Position numbers and translations under genes: made by a program
IMG/VR virus record: IMGVR_UViG_3300029910_000005
Location: 61,318-125,317 of that record
Strand: one strand, 5' to 3'
Origin: a virus
DNA length: 64,000 nt
The notes under the pieces: generated by a model
Told to the model about the DNA's origin: nothing
Seen by the model: the letters and a program-made list of their open reading frames with translations, nothing else
The model's database searches: none
Part shown: in pieces, positions 48,891 through 58,787 of the stretch
How the letters are laid out: each line of letters begins with the position of its first letter
How positions within the stretch are numbered: position 1 is the first letter of the stretch

Positions 48891-51770
48891 TCAGGTTGTG
48901 TGCCATGCTGCCCTCTCATGAAGCGTGTTCATCAACTGTGGCATCTTAGTAGCATACATCCCTGTTTCGCCTGCTGGACTACCCACGTTCTCATCACTCG
49001 GACCACCATAATTAGGATAGGTGGTAGGAAATGAACCAGTTGGTGCTTGACTAACCACATGTGGGTTATCATACCCATACCATTGGTGAGGTATCTGTCC
49101 AGGTATGAGCATTGGATGAAGAAGCATCGCTTGTTGGATCTGATGTGGTGCAAGACTAGACTGGAAATGCATCGCATAATGACCTACAGGAGATGTCGTC
49201 TGGGGAAGTTGAGGAGAGATAGGTGGAAAGATCGGTCTACTGCCTGCTGAATAGGGAGTAATTAAACGTTTCGGAGTGAGGACAGGGGGGTATTTCACGG
49301 AGGGAGCGGTCGCAGCGGTCGCAGCTGCTAGGGTCAGGAGAGAAGGATTTGGGTTCCCAACCGTTACCTTAGGTTTAGGGTTAGGGTTAGGTTTCGGAAT
49401 TAGAATTCGAGGTATCGGATTAGCAGGGTCATCATGATTGAAGACAAGTATCTCCTTCTTAACAACACCACCACCATGTCGCGTAGAGGGGTCCAAGGAA
49501 GGGTCCGTAAATTTAAGCTCGGCTCCAATCATCGGTCCAGCTTTTGCTGGCATTTGCTGAGGGACTTGGGGATGGACGAGGAGAGGGGGAAGGTGTGGAT
49601 TGACAGCAAACGTACAAGTAGCACCAAAGGTGTGTCCACTTAGCTGCATTTGAGCTATTGGCACCTTATCGATAAGTTGGATCCGTTGCGTTGTGCGAGC
49701 TGGCGTTTCCTTAGCCTTAGGAGGTAACGTGGGTAGTCCACCATGGGTCGCGAAATCGTACATAACCTGTTTACCTGGTCCTCCATCGAGTCGTATATCA
49801 CCATGGGATGTCTTCATCATTTTAAGTGCACCTAGATCAAGATGAAGGGGTTGATGTTGAGGAGGTTCGAGCTTCGAAAGATCGAATTGGGCGGGCAATG
49901 GAGGTAGAATAACAGATACATGCGCGGGTGTTGTAGCATGAACCCAATGCAATTGTCCATCATCTCCAACATGAGCCTTCAATGTACCTTGTGCCGTCCC
50001 TGGCACTGGTTGGTTTCCTGGTCGAAGGTAGCCTTCTGAGTTAGGGGGGATGACAGCCATCTGATGAACAGGGGTATCGGCACGAAGCAATTGAGGTTCC
50101 TGTGGGGTGAGGTCAATGATAGGTATATTGCGCATGAGAATACCAGGAGGAAACCGAGCACCCTTCGCCATCTCATCATCTTGCTTCTCCTCTGTTTTTT
50201 CTTCTACATCGTCTGCTACTATCGCCTTTTGAGATCGGAACTGTTTTACGAACGGTTTCACAATACTACTCTTAGGTGGAGCTTTCTTCAACATATCCTC
50301 CATGGCGTTCACAACAAGCATGAATTCGACATAGCTTTGGTTCCCTCCCTGTCCACTGGCTGGACGTTGGAGTTTATCGAGAAGAGAGTCGACCGCTGGT
50401 AAACCGAAGATCTTACTGGTTGAGCGAAGATAACGCATAAATTGTTCTCCCTGCTCATCATACGGTGGTACATTGCCGATGTGATAAGATCTATCCAAGT
50501 AAACCATCATCGATAGTTCATGCGCAATGTACTTGAAGGTGGGTTCTGACTGGGCTCGGAAATACGCTGCTACCTCTTTCACCGTTTTCGTATCCTCCGG
50601 GATATCTCGGACACGATATTGACCGGGGGTTTTCAACATATTGATTTGCATGGAGATAACGGCCATCATTGGTCCTAGACGATACCGAGGGTTGGTATGT
50701 CGCACGATGAAATCGATAGCATCGAGAACCTCTGCAAAATTCTCATTTTGGCGTGAAATGCCATACATTAACCCGTACGCATGCTTATGTACCTCCGATT
50801 GGTACGATCCAGGACCCTCTAGATATTGTTGTGGACAGTCCATACTCAAGGTACAACCGGTCAATGCACCAGTAGTCGTATCCCCTGGTAGATCATCGTT
50901 CCCAGGTAAACGTCTCTCTCGCAGAGCATTCCAACCCATGATCAACAACAGTGCCCATGATGTCTCTAAATTCACATTACTGAAGGCTGCTCTACGGTAT
51001 TCATCAGCATTAATATGCTCCAATTGATCGTCATATGAGGGAAGCCAAGTAATACCCAGAGGTGTCGGTACTTTAACGTCATTCTTGGTAATAAGCTGCT
51101 CGTTCGGTACGTGTTCGCCATTACCCGCAAGTAATTGATCGATCACAGCTGGTTTCTCAACAATCTCGTCTTGAGAAACTCCCTGGAAGAAGATACACCA
51201 CTCTTTACGTAGACAACGATCGATGGGGGTATTTGCTCGAGGCTGTGTAAAATATTTTTTAAAATCCTCTATACAGACAAATCGACCACTCATCAAGCGA
51301 TCAATAGGCGTTGTTCGTTTACACAGATAGTCGAATATACGTACAAGATTATGTTTAAAGCTAGGTTGTAATTTTTCTGTGAAGAAACTATTGGAGGCTT
51401 CCAAAACAGATTGAAGGAAGGGGTATTGGAGACTTTCGACGGTAATTCCCATAAAGGCATGTGTCCGAACGTAGGAGCGAGGGATGAAAAACACGCCATG
51501 AAGAGCGAGTAGAAGATGATAAAGAGGCCCGGCTCGCTCTTTCTCTCCTGGGTACGTCTTCGGATCGAAAACCATGTTCAGGTATTTCTGTAACAGGTTG
51601 TATGTTTCCACAGGGACGGTAGAACGAGGGTCATAGATGACGAGAAAGCGGTAGAGAATGAAGAACTGGAGGGCTCTATAGTACTGATCTGCGGGATTCT
51701 CGCTGAGTGTAACGGAAGTCGCTATCTTGACGAGGTCTCCCCTCAGTTGCTTGAATACTGGGTCTTCCAT
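48891..51770 (-). CDS. Large hypothetical protein with proline-rich C-terminus (959 aa)
   Basis: ATG 51770 (MEDPVFKQLR) is preferred; it leaves one base to the next gene's stop, whereas the longer frame overlaps it. The first 500 residues are helical and look folded (YYRALQFFILYRFLVIYDP, NLVRIFDYLCKRTTPIDRLM). From about residue 560 on the protein is Pro/Gln/His-rich with basic spacers (LPPLPAQFDLSKLEPP) and contains an N-P-N-P-K-P-K stretch. No catalytic motif. With the three genes upstream it forms an 8 kb minus-strand block with gaps of one to five bases; I infer a structural module. Confidence 0.65.
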   Translation of the reverse strand: MEDPVFKQLRGDLVKIATSVTLSENPADQYYRALQFFILYRFLVIYDPRSTVPVETYNLLQKYLNMVFDPKTYPGEKERAGPLYHLLLALHGVFFIPRSYVRTHAFMGITVESLQYPFLQSVLEASNSFFTEKLQPSFKHNLVRIFDYLCKRTTPIDRLMSGRFVCIEDFKKYFTQPRANTPIDRCLRKEWCIFFQGVSQDEIVEKPAVIDQLLAGNGEHVPNEQLITKNDVKVPTPLGITWLPSYDDQLEHINADEYRRAAFSNVNLETSWALLLIMGWNALRERRLPGNDDLPGDTTTGALTGCTLSMDCPQQYLEGPGSYQSEVHKHAYGLMYGISRQNENFAEVLDAIDFIVRHTNPRYRLGPMMAVISMQINMLKTPGQYRVRDIPEDTKTVKEVAAYFRAQSEPTFKYIAHELSMMVYLDRSYHIGNVPPYDEQGEQFMRYLRSTSKIFGLPAVDSLLDKLQRPASGQGGNQSYVEFMLVVNAMEDMLKKAPPKSSIVKPFVKQFRSQKAIVADDVEEKTEEKQDDEMAKGARFPPGILMRNIPIIDLTPQEPQLLRADTPVHQMAVIPPNSEGYLRPGNQPVPGTAQGTLKAHVGDDGQLHWVHATTPAHVSVILPPLPAQFDLSKLEPPQHQPLHLDLGALKMMKTSHGDIRLDGGPGKQVMYDFATHGGLPTLPPKAKETPARTTQRIQLIDKVPIAQMQLSGHTFGATCTFAVNPHLPPLLVHPQVPQQMPAKAGPMIGAELKFTDPSLDPSTRHGGGVVKKEILVFNHDDPANPIPRILIPKPNPNPKPKVTVGNPNPSLLTLAAATAATAPSVKYPPVLTPKRLITPYSAGSRPIFPPISPQLPQTTSPVGHYAMHFQSSLAPHQIQQAMLLHPMLIPGQIPHQWYGYDNPHVVSQAPTGSFPTTYPNYGGPSDENVGSPAGETGMYATKMPQLMNTLHERAAWHTT

Positions 51771-51771
51771 T

Positions 51772-52815
51772 TCATTGATGTGGTATAGGAATACGTGGAT
51801 CAACTTCAGGAATCTCCGTATAATGAATACGAGGCTGTGGATATACCGGCTCAGGGGGTTGGTACCATGATGGTTCCACACCACCGTTAAGCGTATGCAT
51901 CACTGCATTGGCATAATCTGAATCATGTGGCGCATAATAGACGTATTGATAGAGTGGTGGTGCTGCAGCAACAACCGGAGCAGGCACTACGACAGCAGCG
52001 GGAGGAGGAGGAAGTGGTGCTGCAGCGGGAAGAGGAGGGAGTGGAGGTAGAGGAAGAGGAGGAATGGCTGGAAGAACGCCCATATTTGGTGGTAGAGCGA
52101 AAAAACTTGCTATCCAACCTGCAGCTACACCTCTTCCTGTTACAAGAGTCCCGTTGATACGTCGTTCGATTGCCATACGAACAAAGTTCATCAGTGGGTA
52201 GACAAGATTCAAGGGTCGTTGGTACGCCATATCGAGTAATCCATCGAGATATAGATCTCTGTTCCAATCGAGATGCGTTACATTGATTTTCTCAAAAGCA
52301 CATTCTACTGCACAGAGTAGTAGAGTAGCATTAAAATTAGCTGGATTTGTTTGATAATAGACCACGATATCAGCGAAGATAGCATCACCGGGATCTACGT
52401 TCATTATAGTATCATAGATCCTCACGAGGAGGTCAGCTTCTCTTGGTGTAAGAACAGGATTGGCACTTTGTAGAGCAAGAACGGGAGAGCGTGCTGCACT
52501 GATATCCCACATATGCATATTAGCAATACGCTCAAGTTGGATATGGTAGTCATTCACCCTCTGGTTAAACATGCTGACTGCATGGTTAGCAGGAAGCGGA
52601 TTAGGGAGTACGAACGTATTGAGATAGAGTTGAGCACGATAGAGTTCGTAGCAAGAAATAGGGTATTTGTTATCAGGTATTCCTATGAACCATTGATTTA
52701 ATTTATCTACACAGACCAATACTTGATCCATTTGCGGTTCAGTTATGACAACAACATGTGCCCAACGATGAAACATGTCGTCAATAGCGTCGAAGAAAGC
52801 GGCATCGGTCGTCAT
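51772..52815 (-). CDS. Hypothetical protein with Pro/Ala-rich linker (347 aa)
   Basis: ATG 52815 (MTTDAAFFDA). Residues 1-235 are helical (AQLYLNTFVLPNPLPANH, LLLCAVECAFEKINVTHLDW). Residues about 245-300 are an unusual Pro/Ala/Leu/Val linker (IPPLPLPPLPPLPAAAPLP). The C-terminus is Tyr/Pro-rich (YQYVYYAPHD, PPEPVYPQPR). Proline linkers of this kind are typical of virion proteins that bridge layers. Family not recognised. Confidence 0.65.
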   Translation of the reverse strand: MTTDAAFFDAIDDMFHRWAHVVVITEPQMDQVLVCVDKLNQWFIGIPDNKYPISCYELYRAQLYLNTFVLPNPLPANHAVSMFNQRVNDYHIQLERIANMHMWDISAARSPVLALQSANPVLTPREADLLVRIYDTIMNVDPGDAIFADIVVYYQTNPANFNATLLLCAVECAFEKINVTHLDWNRDLYLDGLLDMAYQRPLNLVYPLMNFVRMAIERRINGTLVTGRGVAAGWIASFFALPPNMGVLPAIPPLPLPPLPPLPAAAPLPPPPAAVVVPAPVVAAAPPLYQYVYYAPHDSDYANAVMHTLNGGVEPSWYQPPEPVYPQPRIHYTEIPEVDPRIPIPHQ

Positions 52816-52820
52816 TTTTC

Positions 52821-55800
52821 TTAGATAGGTAGTGTACCAAAAAAATAACGATTATATGTGGTACCAGCTTTATTTCTACTTGCTCCTGTCAATGGCAAGA
52901 CTGTTGGTCCTGCTTCTCTTGGTTCTCCTTCTGGTGCATAAGAATGCAAAACTGCCTGTTGCTCATGCTCCCAACGTTCTCTATCACTTGGTATCTTGAT
53001 CGTCCCAACCTCATAGCCGAACATCTGTCCTACCTGTGGCAACGGTTTCACGTGAATAGGACCGGTAGGTATGATGACTGGAAGAGGAGGAGGAATATGG
53101 TGGACAACATGGGCCGCATGCATGCCAAAGAACAGATTGGTACCTGCAACAGTGTGGGTAGAACGGAGGGTTGCAGTGAGATCCTTGAGAAGTTTATCGA
53201 TCAGAAACCGATGCGTAAGAGGATACCTTCCATAGGCTCCGGTACGTGTCCGAGCACGTGTTACATAAGTCGAACGGTCAGCCTGATTATCCGCTCGAAT
53301 GAGTTGAGATAGATCACCACCTAAGGAGTTGTCATTGATGGGGCGAAGAATAGCGTAATGATGATAGCATGCTCGTTCAAAACTGGAGAAGAAAACTCTT
53401 GAGTCAGGTCGAAAGAGATGAATGTATTGCAGTAATACTGTACCAAGAGTGTTTTTCAACGGTTCGTTAGGTATTCCCTGTATCTCAGTAAGAAGAGCTT
53501 GTAGTTCGGCGACTTCTTGTAAGACGTGTGGGGGAGCTCGGTCAAAGGCGATCCTGTTTTTGATGGCGAGAGCGAGATTAATCACCTCCTGAGGTACATT
53601 TGGAAGCACCAGCATTGGTGCTGGTGACAACAATGCAAATACCGTTGGGATTGCCTCTGGAAACGGTATATAAGTGTCGGGATCATTGAACATTTCATAC
53701 ATCGTTTGTAGTTCGATGAACAAATGATACGTCTGATACTCGGGGAGAATAGGATAGGTATGCATCCCAACGTATGTAGGTAGGTCCATCCATATAAGGC
53801 GTTTCACTGCATCAATGGAAATAGGTACCGGTTGTCCTCCAGCTCCACCTCCCATCGATTGGGCTGTATTGCCTTGATAAAGGATGGTGGCATAGATCAA
53901 TAATTCAGACCGAGCAGCTAATTGTTGAGCTATAGTACCAACTAGAAAGGCAGCTTGAGGAACAGCAGCTAGGAGCATCTTTCTATATTGTTGTTCGACG
54001 TTATTCAGGTAGATTCTGTTGACAAAATCATGGTTGAAATAGTACCATTCGAGGAGCAAAAATACCAACCGAGCTTTCCATTCGAAATTGGGCATGTCTG
54101 CCATGGATCGAATTAAAGCCCTTAGTTGATTGACACTCAGAGCTAGAGGACTGGTTGCTAGATAGTAAAAAGCCCTCAGAATGTAACAATTTGGCAATTC
54201 GGTAATCCAGCAGAACACAGCATGATGGTCGTCTAAAGTCTTTAGTATAACATCAGCAGCCTGTACAGCAGTAGGGTCTCGTTTCGCCACCAGAATGGAC
54301 ATCATATAAAAAACAGCTCGTAGGTTATTTTTGACCATGACATAGTTTGTCACCATTATATCGATCGAATTGGTAGCCTCGTTCCATAGTTGAACCACCT
54401 GTAGTCGCATATCAGTTATCGGTATATGGGTATTATGGAGATCTATCGCATCACAATTGACGATAAATCCTTCCTCCATACGATGAAAAAGGATGAAATA
54501 ATCCTCATGATCAACGACCACTTTCTCGTTGTCATACTGGTTCTCCACATTCTTCTGAATGAGCAACTTGAACTCTTTAAAGATCTCTCGTATTCCAAGA
54601 GTGATTAAACCACCATCAGTGATACTCACAATCCATCGTTGCATAAGGTCCACTGTACGTTTAAAAGCAGGATTACCACGACGTGTCGTTCGTATTGCAT
54701 ATAGATCAGACATTGCAGGGGGCATCGGTCTTATCGCTGGTCGCTCTTCGTAAATAAGAAAATCCACCACAAGATAATGTTGGTTGATCACTCGTGCTGG
54801 TAAAAGAAGTGCTAAATGCGATGATGCGGTAGAATAGACATATGAACAGATTAAATCGTACACCCGCCGGAGTTGTAGGCGATCAAAATTATTCCCACCG
54901 TAATGATTATCCAGATAGTGCTGAATCTGGCGTAAGTTACCATCGTCTGGTGCTATGACTGCTTGGGGTACTGCGTGTAGATAACCGATAAGATGGTTAA
55001 AAACATCAGGTACAGTCGCATAAAACACATACCGAGGATCACCACCAATTGGTGCAGGAACAGGGACAATAGGAGTATGGATATCGAATCCGTTTGCTAG
55101 ATCATCTGCAGTCAACTGATACTTGTCCGGTATACAGATGACACGCATGAAAGAGGGATAACGAAGATAGAATCGATACAGATTGCGAATTTCTACGGGT
55201 AACCCAGCGTCTTTTTCCCGCGATGCAAGGTAAGCAAGAGGAAGAGCGATAGTGGCCATGAGGTGATCGAGGATACCAGGAGCAATAACACCATCGATGC
55301 TTCCGAAGGTTGTCAAATCGAGCCAACATAAAATTTCAAGTGCACGGAGAGCCAGGTCTTCTCGGTCTTGGTCGGCAAGCGGCAACGTTCCTGGAGGAGG
55401 ATGAGGATATGCGGCTAGATTATCTTGAAGACTCTGTTCGATTACTCTGATTTCAGCATGAGGTCGTGGCAACCACGGTCGTGTCGCATGAGGCCAGACT
55501 TCTCGTAGGTTCCATATCAGTAATGTTTTCCCCCACCAGTCATTAGGGAGATATTGGAGAACGGCATTGATTTCATTCGTTTCTGCAACCTCCAAATGAA
55601 CGAAATCAGGACAATGTCTTAGTACAATATGCCAAACAGACACAAGATGATTATGTACGCCCCCCAAATGAGGCGTGATTAGTTTGCTGACTTCCGCTTT
55701 TTCATAGTTACGTAATAATAAAAGAATAGCAGCAAGTACTTGATCGTCTTCTGTTTGAGTGTTATCCTCCAACAATAACATCAATGCAGCGCTACTCGCT

Positions 55801-55826
55801 ACGAAACCAGGTACATCAAACGACAT
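52821..55826 (-). CDS. Large helical hypothetical protein (1001 aa)
   Basis: ATG 55826 (MSFDVPGFVA). Almost the whole chain is predicted helical with frequent L/V/I/Y, few charged runs and only scattered cysteines; segments such as DLALRALEILCWLDLTTFG and ALLLPARVINQHYLVVDFL have the spacing of stacked helical repeats. The last 100 residues turn Pro/His-rich (VVHHIPPPLPVIIPTGPIH) and end RYFFGTLPI. No nuclease, NTPase or capsid motif could be picked out. Its start overlaps the stop of 55816-56811. Probably an abundant virion or scaffold protein. Confidence 0.65.
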   Translation of the reverse strand: MSFDVPGFVASSAALMLLLEDNTQTEDDQVLAAILLLLRNYEKAEVSKLITPHLGGVHNHLVSVWHIVLRHCPDFVHLEVAETNEINAVLQYLPNDWWGKTLLIWNLREVWPHATRPWLPRPHAEIRVIEQSLQDNLAAYPHPPPGTLPLADQDREDLALRALEILCWLDLTTFGSIDGVIAPGILDHLMATIALPLAYLASREKDAGLPVEIRNLYRFYLRYPSFMRVICIPDKYQLTADDLANGFDIHTPIVPVPAPIGGDPRYVFYATVPDVFNHLIGYLHAVPQAVIAPDDGNLRQIQHYLDNHYGGNNFDRLQLRRVYDLICSYVYSTASSHLALLLPARVINQHYLVVDFLIYEERPAIRPMPPAMSDLYAIRTTRRGNPAFKRTVDLMQRWIVSITDGGLITLGIREIFKEFKLLIQKNVENQYDNEKVVVDHEDYFILFHRMEEGFIVNCDAIDLHNTHIPITDMRLQVVQLWNEATNSIDIMVTNYVMVKNNLRAVFYMMSILVAKRDPTAVQAADVILKTLDDHHAVFCWITELPNCYILRAFYYLATSPLALSVNQLRALIRSMADMPNFEWKARLVFLLLEWYYFNHDFVNRIYLNNVEQQYRKMLLAAVPQAAFLVGTIAQQLAARSELLIYATILYQGNTAQSMGGGAGGQPVPISIDAVKRLIWMDLPTYVGMHTYPILPEYQTYHLFIELQTMYEMFNDPDTYIPFPEAIPTVFALLSPAPMLVLPNVPQEVINLALAIKNRIAFDRAPPHVLQEVAELQALLTEIQGIPNEPLKNTLGTVLLQYIHLFRPDSRVFFSSFERACYHHYAILRPINDNSLGGDLSQLIRADNQADRSTYVTRARTRTGAYGRYPLTHRFLIDKLLKDLTATLRSTHTVAGTNLFFGMHAAHVVHHIPPPLPVIIPTGPIHVKPLPQVGQMFGYEVGTIKIPSDRERWEHEQQAVLHSYAPEGEPREAGPTVLPLTGASRNKAGTTYNRYFFGTLPI

Positions 55827-56811
55827 CTTCTTCTTCTTCTTCTTCCTCTTCCTCTTCTTTTAGATGTGTGGTTGGTCGAAGACCACCTCGTGTCGTCCTT
55901 ACTAGACTTCTCCAGTGTGGTGGGGTGGAAGGCAGAGGAGGTGGTACCACTTCTGCTTCCTCCTCTTCCTCTTCCTCCTCTTCCTCCTCTTCCTGTGCTT
56001 CTGCTTCCTCCTCTTCCTCTCCGCTCTCTGGATGTATAGCAGCATTCAGTCGTTTGCGAAGAAACGGTTGGAGAACCTGTAATATCGGATTAGAAACCCA
56101 CACTTCATGATGTTTGTCTAACATCTTCGGTAAACTCATGTTCGTTATAGCGGTCATTGGATCTTCGTAGATCGTTAGCAGAGCTACAATGAAGAATCCG
56201 TTCATTGTTTTCGTATCTTCATGCTTTAAAGCTGAAAGCGAGTCCTTGAACTTCTCTTGTTTCTGCAGTGCAATACCATGTGCCGCTCTTAACCGTTGCG
56301 AATATGATGTATCTTCATCGTAATAGGGCAGCATACAAAGACGAGCGAGGACCCAAAGCAATGGATAAAGAGGAAATCCCATCATCCGAATAAGTGCTTG
56401 AACAATGAGACGTTGGAGATGCGGATAAGCTTCCTGCACAGCTGGTGGTGAATCGAAACATACGTCTTTCGACAGACATATTCCCATTTGTTTGACCATC
56501 ATCTTATGGCCTTGCTCTGTTTTGATTCCTCCTAGATAGAGCAACAAATTCTTCAAGATCACGTACAAGTCAGAACTACGTTGATTATCCGGTAAGTTGA
56601 AATCAGTCGGATGTTGTTCCTTGTATGTGTTGATATCAACATTGGCCTCATTGAGATCCTTTTCACCATAAATGTCGAGACATCGACCTATCGTTATAAG
56701 CGCACTGTACAGAGGATACGGAGGAACAGGAGGTCTTCCACCAGACATGCTTCTCGCTGCTAGCGGCGCTAACGCCTTCTCGTATCGCTCCAAATATTCA
56801 CTGGCAGCCAT
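55816..56811 (-). CDS. Hypothetical protein with long poly-Glu tracts (331 aa)
   Basis: ATG 56811 (MAASEYLERY). Residues 1-255 are helical and similar in style to the two large genes downstream (QALIRMMGFPLYPLLWVLAR). Two acidic runs follow: about residues 265-290 (GEEEEEAEAQEEEEEE) and at the very end (KEEEEEEEEEEDVV), with a basic proline linker between them. The GAG/GAA repeats at 55826-56020 are slippage-prone. Overlaps the 1001-residue gene by 11 bases. Confidence 0.65.
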   Translation of the reverse strand: MAASEYLERYEKALAPLAARSMSGGRPPVPPYPLYSALITIGRCLDIYGEKDLNEANVDINTYKEQHPTDFNLPDNQRSSDLYVILKNLLLYLGGIKTEQGHKMMVKQMGICLSKDVCFDSPPAVQEAYPHLQRLIVQALIRMMGFPLYPLLWVLARLCMLPYYDEDTSYSQRLRAAHGIALQKQEKFKDSLSALKHEDTKTMNGFFIVALLTIYEDPMTAITNMSLPKMLDKHHEVWVSNPILQVLQPFLRKRLNAAIHPESGEEEEEAEAQEEEEEEEEEEEEAEVVPPPLPSTPPHWRSLVRTTRGGLRPTTHLKEEEEEEEEEEDVV

Positions 56812-56813
56812 CT

Positions 56814-57137
56814 TTAGGAAGAAGAGGACGTGTTGTTTGTGACTCGCAGATAGTTCACTCCAGCCTCAATTACTTGGTTTCCGAACTCCATCGCATGATC
56901 GGCAATACCAACCGGACCATGATATAATAGATGCACCAAACGTTGGGTCATGAAGTAAACGGTTACACCTAATCCTACCATGAGAACCGCTAAAATGAAC
57001 ATCATGAGGTTCCAAATCCATCCACCTACCTTCTTGATGCCCATCAAGCACTCATAGGGCACTTTCCACAGTTGCCAGCAGATCTCACCGAACGTCGATC
57101 GCCGACAACTACACAAACAACATTTCCATCGCCCCAT
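56814..57137 (-). CDS. Small single-pass membrane protein with CxCxxC-type N-terminus (107 aa)
   Basis: ATG 57137 (MGRWKCCLCS). The first 30 residues hold five cysteines (KCCLCSCRRS, GEICWQLW, YECL), and MG at the start could be N-myristoylated. One transmembrane segment at about 41-63. The rest is polar and ends in NNTSSSS. Only six bases separate its start from the divergent helicase gene. Confidence 0.62.
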   Translation of the reverse strand: MGRWKCCLCSCRRSTFGEICWQLWKVPYECLMGIKKVGGWIWNLMMFILAVLMVGLGVTVYFMTQRLVHLLYHGPVGIADHAMEFGNQVIEAGVNYLRVTNNTSSSS

Positions 57138-57143
57138 TGAAGA

Positions 57144-58787
57144 ATGCCAATTCCTAAACCAAAGCCTAAGACACCTACTACTGTGCGGAAGCTAGAAGCT
57201 TACGTCGAGTATGATGATAACGGGGCCCTGCGAGGGGTGATCGGCGGGGTAACGGAGACCTACGGACAGAAGAAGCTGGGGAGAAATAAAATCGCTTGTA
57301 GCTCAGTGGATGTTTTCATGAATTTGTGTCGCGAATTGAAGATCGCCAACCGACCTAACAAAGAGCTCCTCCGTCTCCTCTTCTATCCCCCCAAGAAACC
57401 CACACCTCCACCCTTCGATTGGTCGAAGATATCACCGGAAATACGAGACACCTTATTTCCGTACCAAAAAACGATAGTCGATCGTATCGTGACCGAATTC
57501 GATGGTAAACTGATCCTCATTGCCGAAGCAGGATGTGGAAAAACCGCCATGGCTACTATGGCTCTCAGTCATTACAAGGGTCAGATCCTCATCGTTGCTC
57601 CGAAAAGCGCTACACCCGGATGGACAAAAGAGGTCAGGCGCTGGATCGGCGTCGAACTCACCCAGATCGAAGGGTACACTTGGGAAGGTCCCATCCCCGA
57701 AGTAGTATTGATCACCTATGGCGCATTGCGATCAAATAAGCGTCTTCTGGAGCATAGGGGATGGAATTGTGTGGTGTTCGACGAGAGTTTCATGATCAAG
57801 AACCCCAAAAGCCTCCTAGCGCAACGTCTCCTCCCGCTTACCACAAACGCGCGATGTGTGCTCATGTTATCAGCGACGCCGCGAGGCAAATCGTCAGCGG
57901 AATTGTATACGCAGATGTTACCGTTTTTGGGGCGTACTGTGTTGGGGGATTACCGTACATTCTCGATCCGTTATGCATCAGCAGGATGGTCCGAAGGTCG
58001 TGGGTTCAAGAAATGGGGGCTTGGGGCTGATCGTTATAGTGGCGAAATATTCGCTCTTCTTGGTCACTGCTCGATCCAATACTTTACCACCGAACTTTCC
58101 TCCACTCTACCGCCACTGACACGTGTCAAGGAGTACATTGACCTCTCCGCTGCTGATCTAGCTGAGCAACGGGAGTTGCTCGATGAGCTTCAAAAGACCA
58201 ATTACCCAAATCCGGTGATCAGTCAGTTACATCGTTTGACAGCGAAACAGAAGTCACCGTACGTCTTGAAGTGGGTGGAAGACTGGTTGGAGAAGAAGAA
58301 GCCAGGTAAATTAGTGATCTTCTCTGAGTCACTGGAGATGTTCGATTACCTCGAGAAAAACCTCACTGTGGGTTTTGTACGTATCGATGGGTCAACGTCT
58401 CTAGATGACAGAGATATGATCATTTCCCAACTTGCTAGCCCCCATCCAACCATTCGGATCGCGTTACTTACCTATGCGACCTGTTGTCTCGGGGTGACAT
58501 TGTGTCCAGATTGCGCGGACGTACTAATGGCATCGTTGCCTTATGTGATCTCCTACCTTGAACAGGCAGAGAAGAAGCTCCATCGTGTCGGAGCTATTTG
58601 GAACGTCCAATCGACGTGGCTCCTCGCTCGTAATTCCCACGACGAATCCGTCTTAGGTACGCTTGGGAAGAAGACAGAGAACAACGCCCTCGCTCTCACC
58701 AATAAGAAACGCTTCCTTACCTTCGATGACGAGGAAGAGGTGCCCAGTAAGAAAGTGCATTTAGCTACCACAGCCGAGGCCCAGTAA
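57144..58787 (+). CDS. SNF2-family helicase, SMARCAL1/ZRANB3-like (547 aa)
   Basis: ATG 57144 (MPIPKPKPKT). Superfamily 2 motifs in order: Q-like YQKT (107-109), Walker A AEAGCGKTA (128-136), Ia-like IVAPKSATPGW (150-160), motif II FDESFMIKN (212-220), III LSATPRG (242-248), a C-terminal lobe with LVIFSESLEMFDYL, RIDGSTS, and motif VI-like QAEKKLHRVGA (near 470). DES in place of DEAH and the QAE-x-x-x-HRVG ending are typical of the SMARCAL1/ZRANB3 branch, which remodels forked DNA by annealing. A role in viral replication or repair is inferred. The last eight codons (LATTAEAQ) and the stop lie inside repeat copy 3, so the original C-terminus has been replaced. Confidence 0.9.
   Translation: MPIPKPKPKTPTTVRKLEAYVEYDDNGALRGVIGGVTETYGQKKLGRNKIACSSVDVFMNLCRELKIANRPNKELLRLLFYPPKKPTPPPFDWSKISPEIRDTLFPYQKTIVDRIVTEFDGKLILIAEAGCGKTAMATMALSHYKGQILIVAPKSATPGWTKEVRRWIGVELTQIEGYTWEGPIPEVVLITYGALRSNKRLLEHRGWNCVVFDESFMIKNPKSLLAQRLLPLTTNARCVLMLSATPRGKSSAELYTQMLPFLGRTVLGDYRTFSIRYASAGWSEGRGFKKWGLGADRYSGEIFALLGHCSIQYFTTELSSTLPPLTRVKEYIDLSAADLAEQRELLDELQKTNYPNPVISQLHRLTAKQKSPYVLKWVEDWLEKKKPGKLVIFSESLEMFDYLEKNLTVGFVRIDGSTSLDDRDMIISQLASPHPTIRIALLTYATCCLGVTLCPDCADVLMASLPYVISYLEQAEKKLHRVGAIWNVQSTWLLARNSHDESVLGTLGKKTENNALALTNKKRFLTFDDEEEVPSKKVHLATTAEAQ

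Noticed and set aside
49369-49393. Telomere-like TTAGGG repeats
   Set aside because: They lie inside the 48891-51770 gene and encode an Asn-Pro-Lys repeat on the minus strand; only three imperfect units, so not a telomere.
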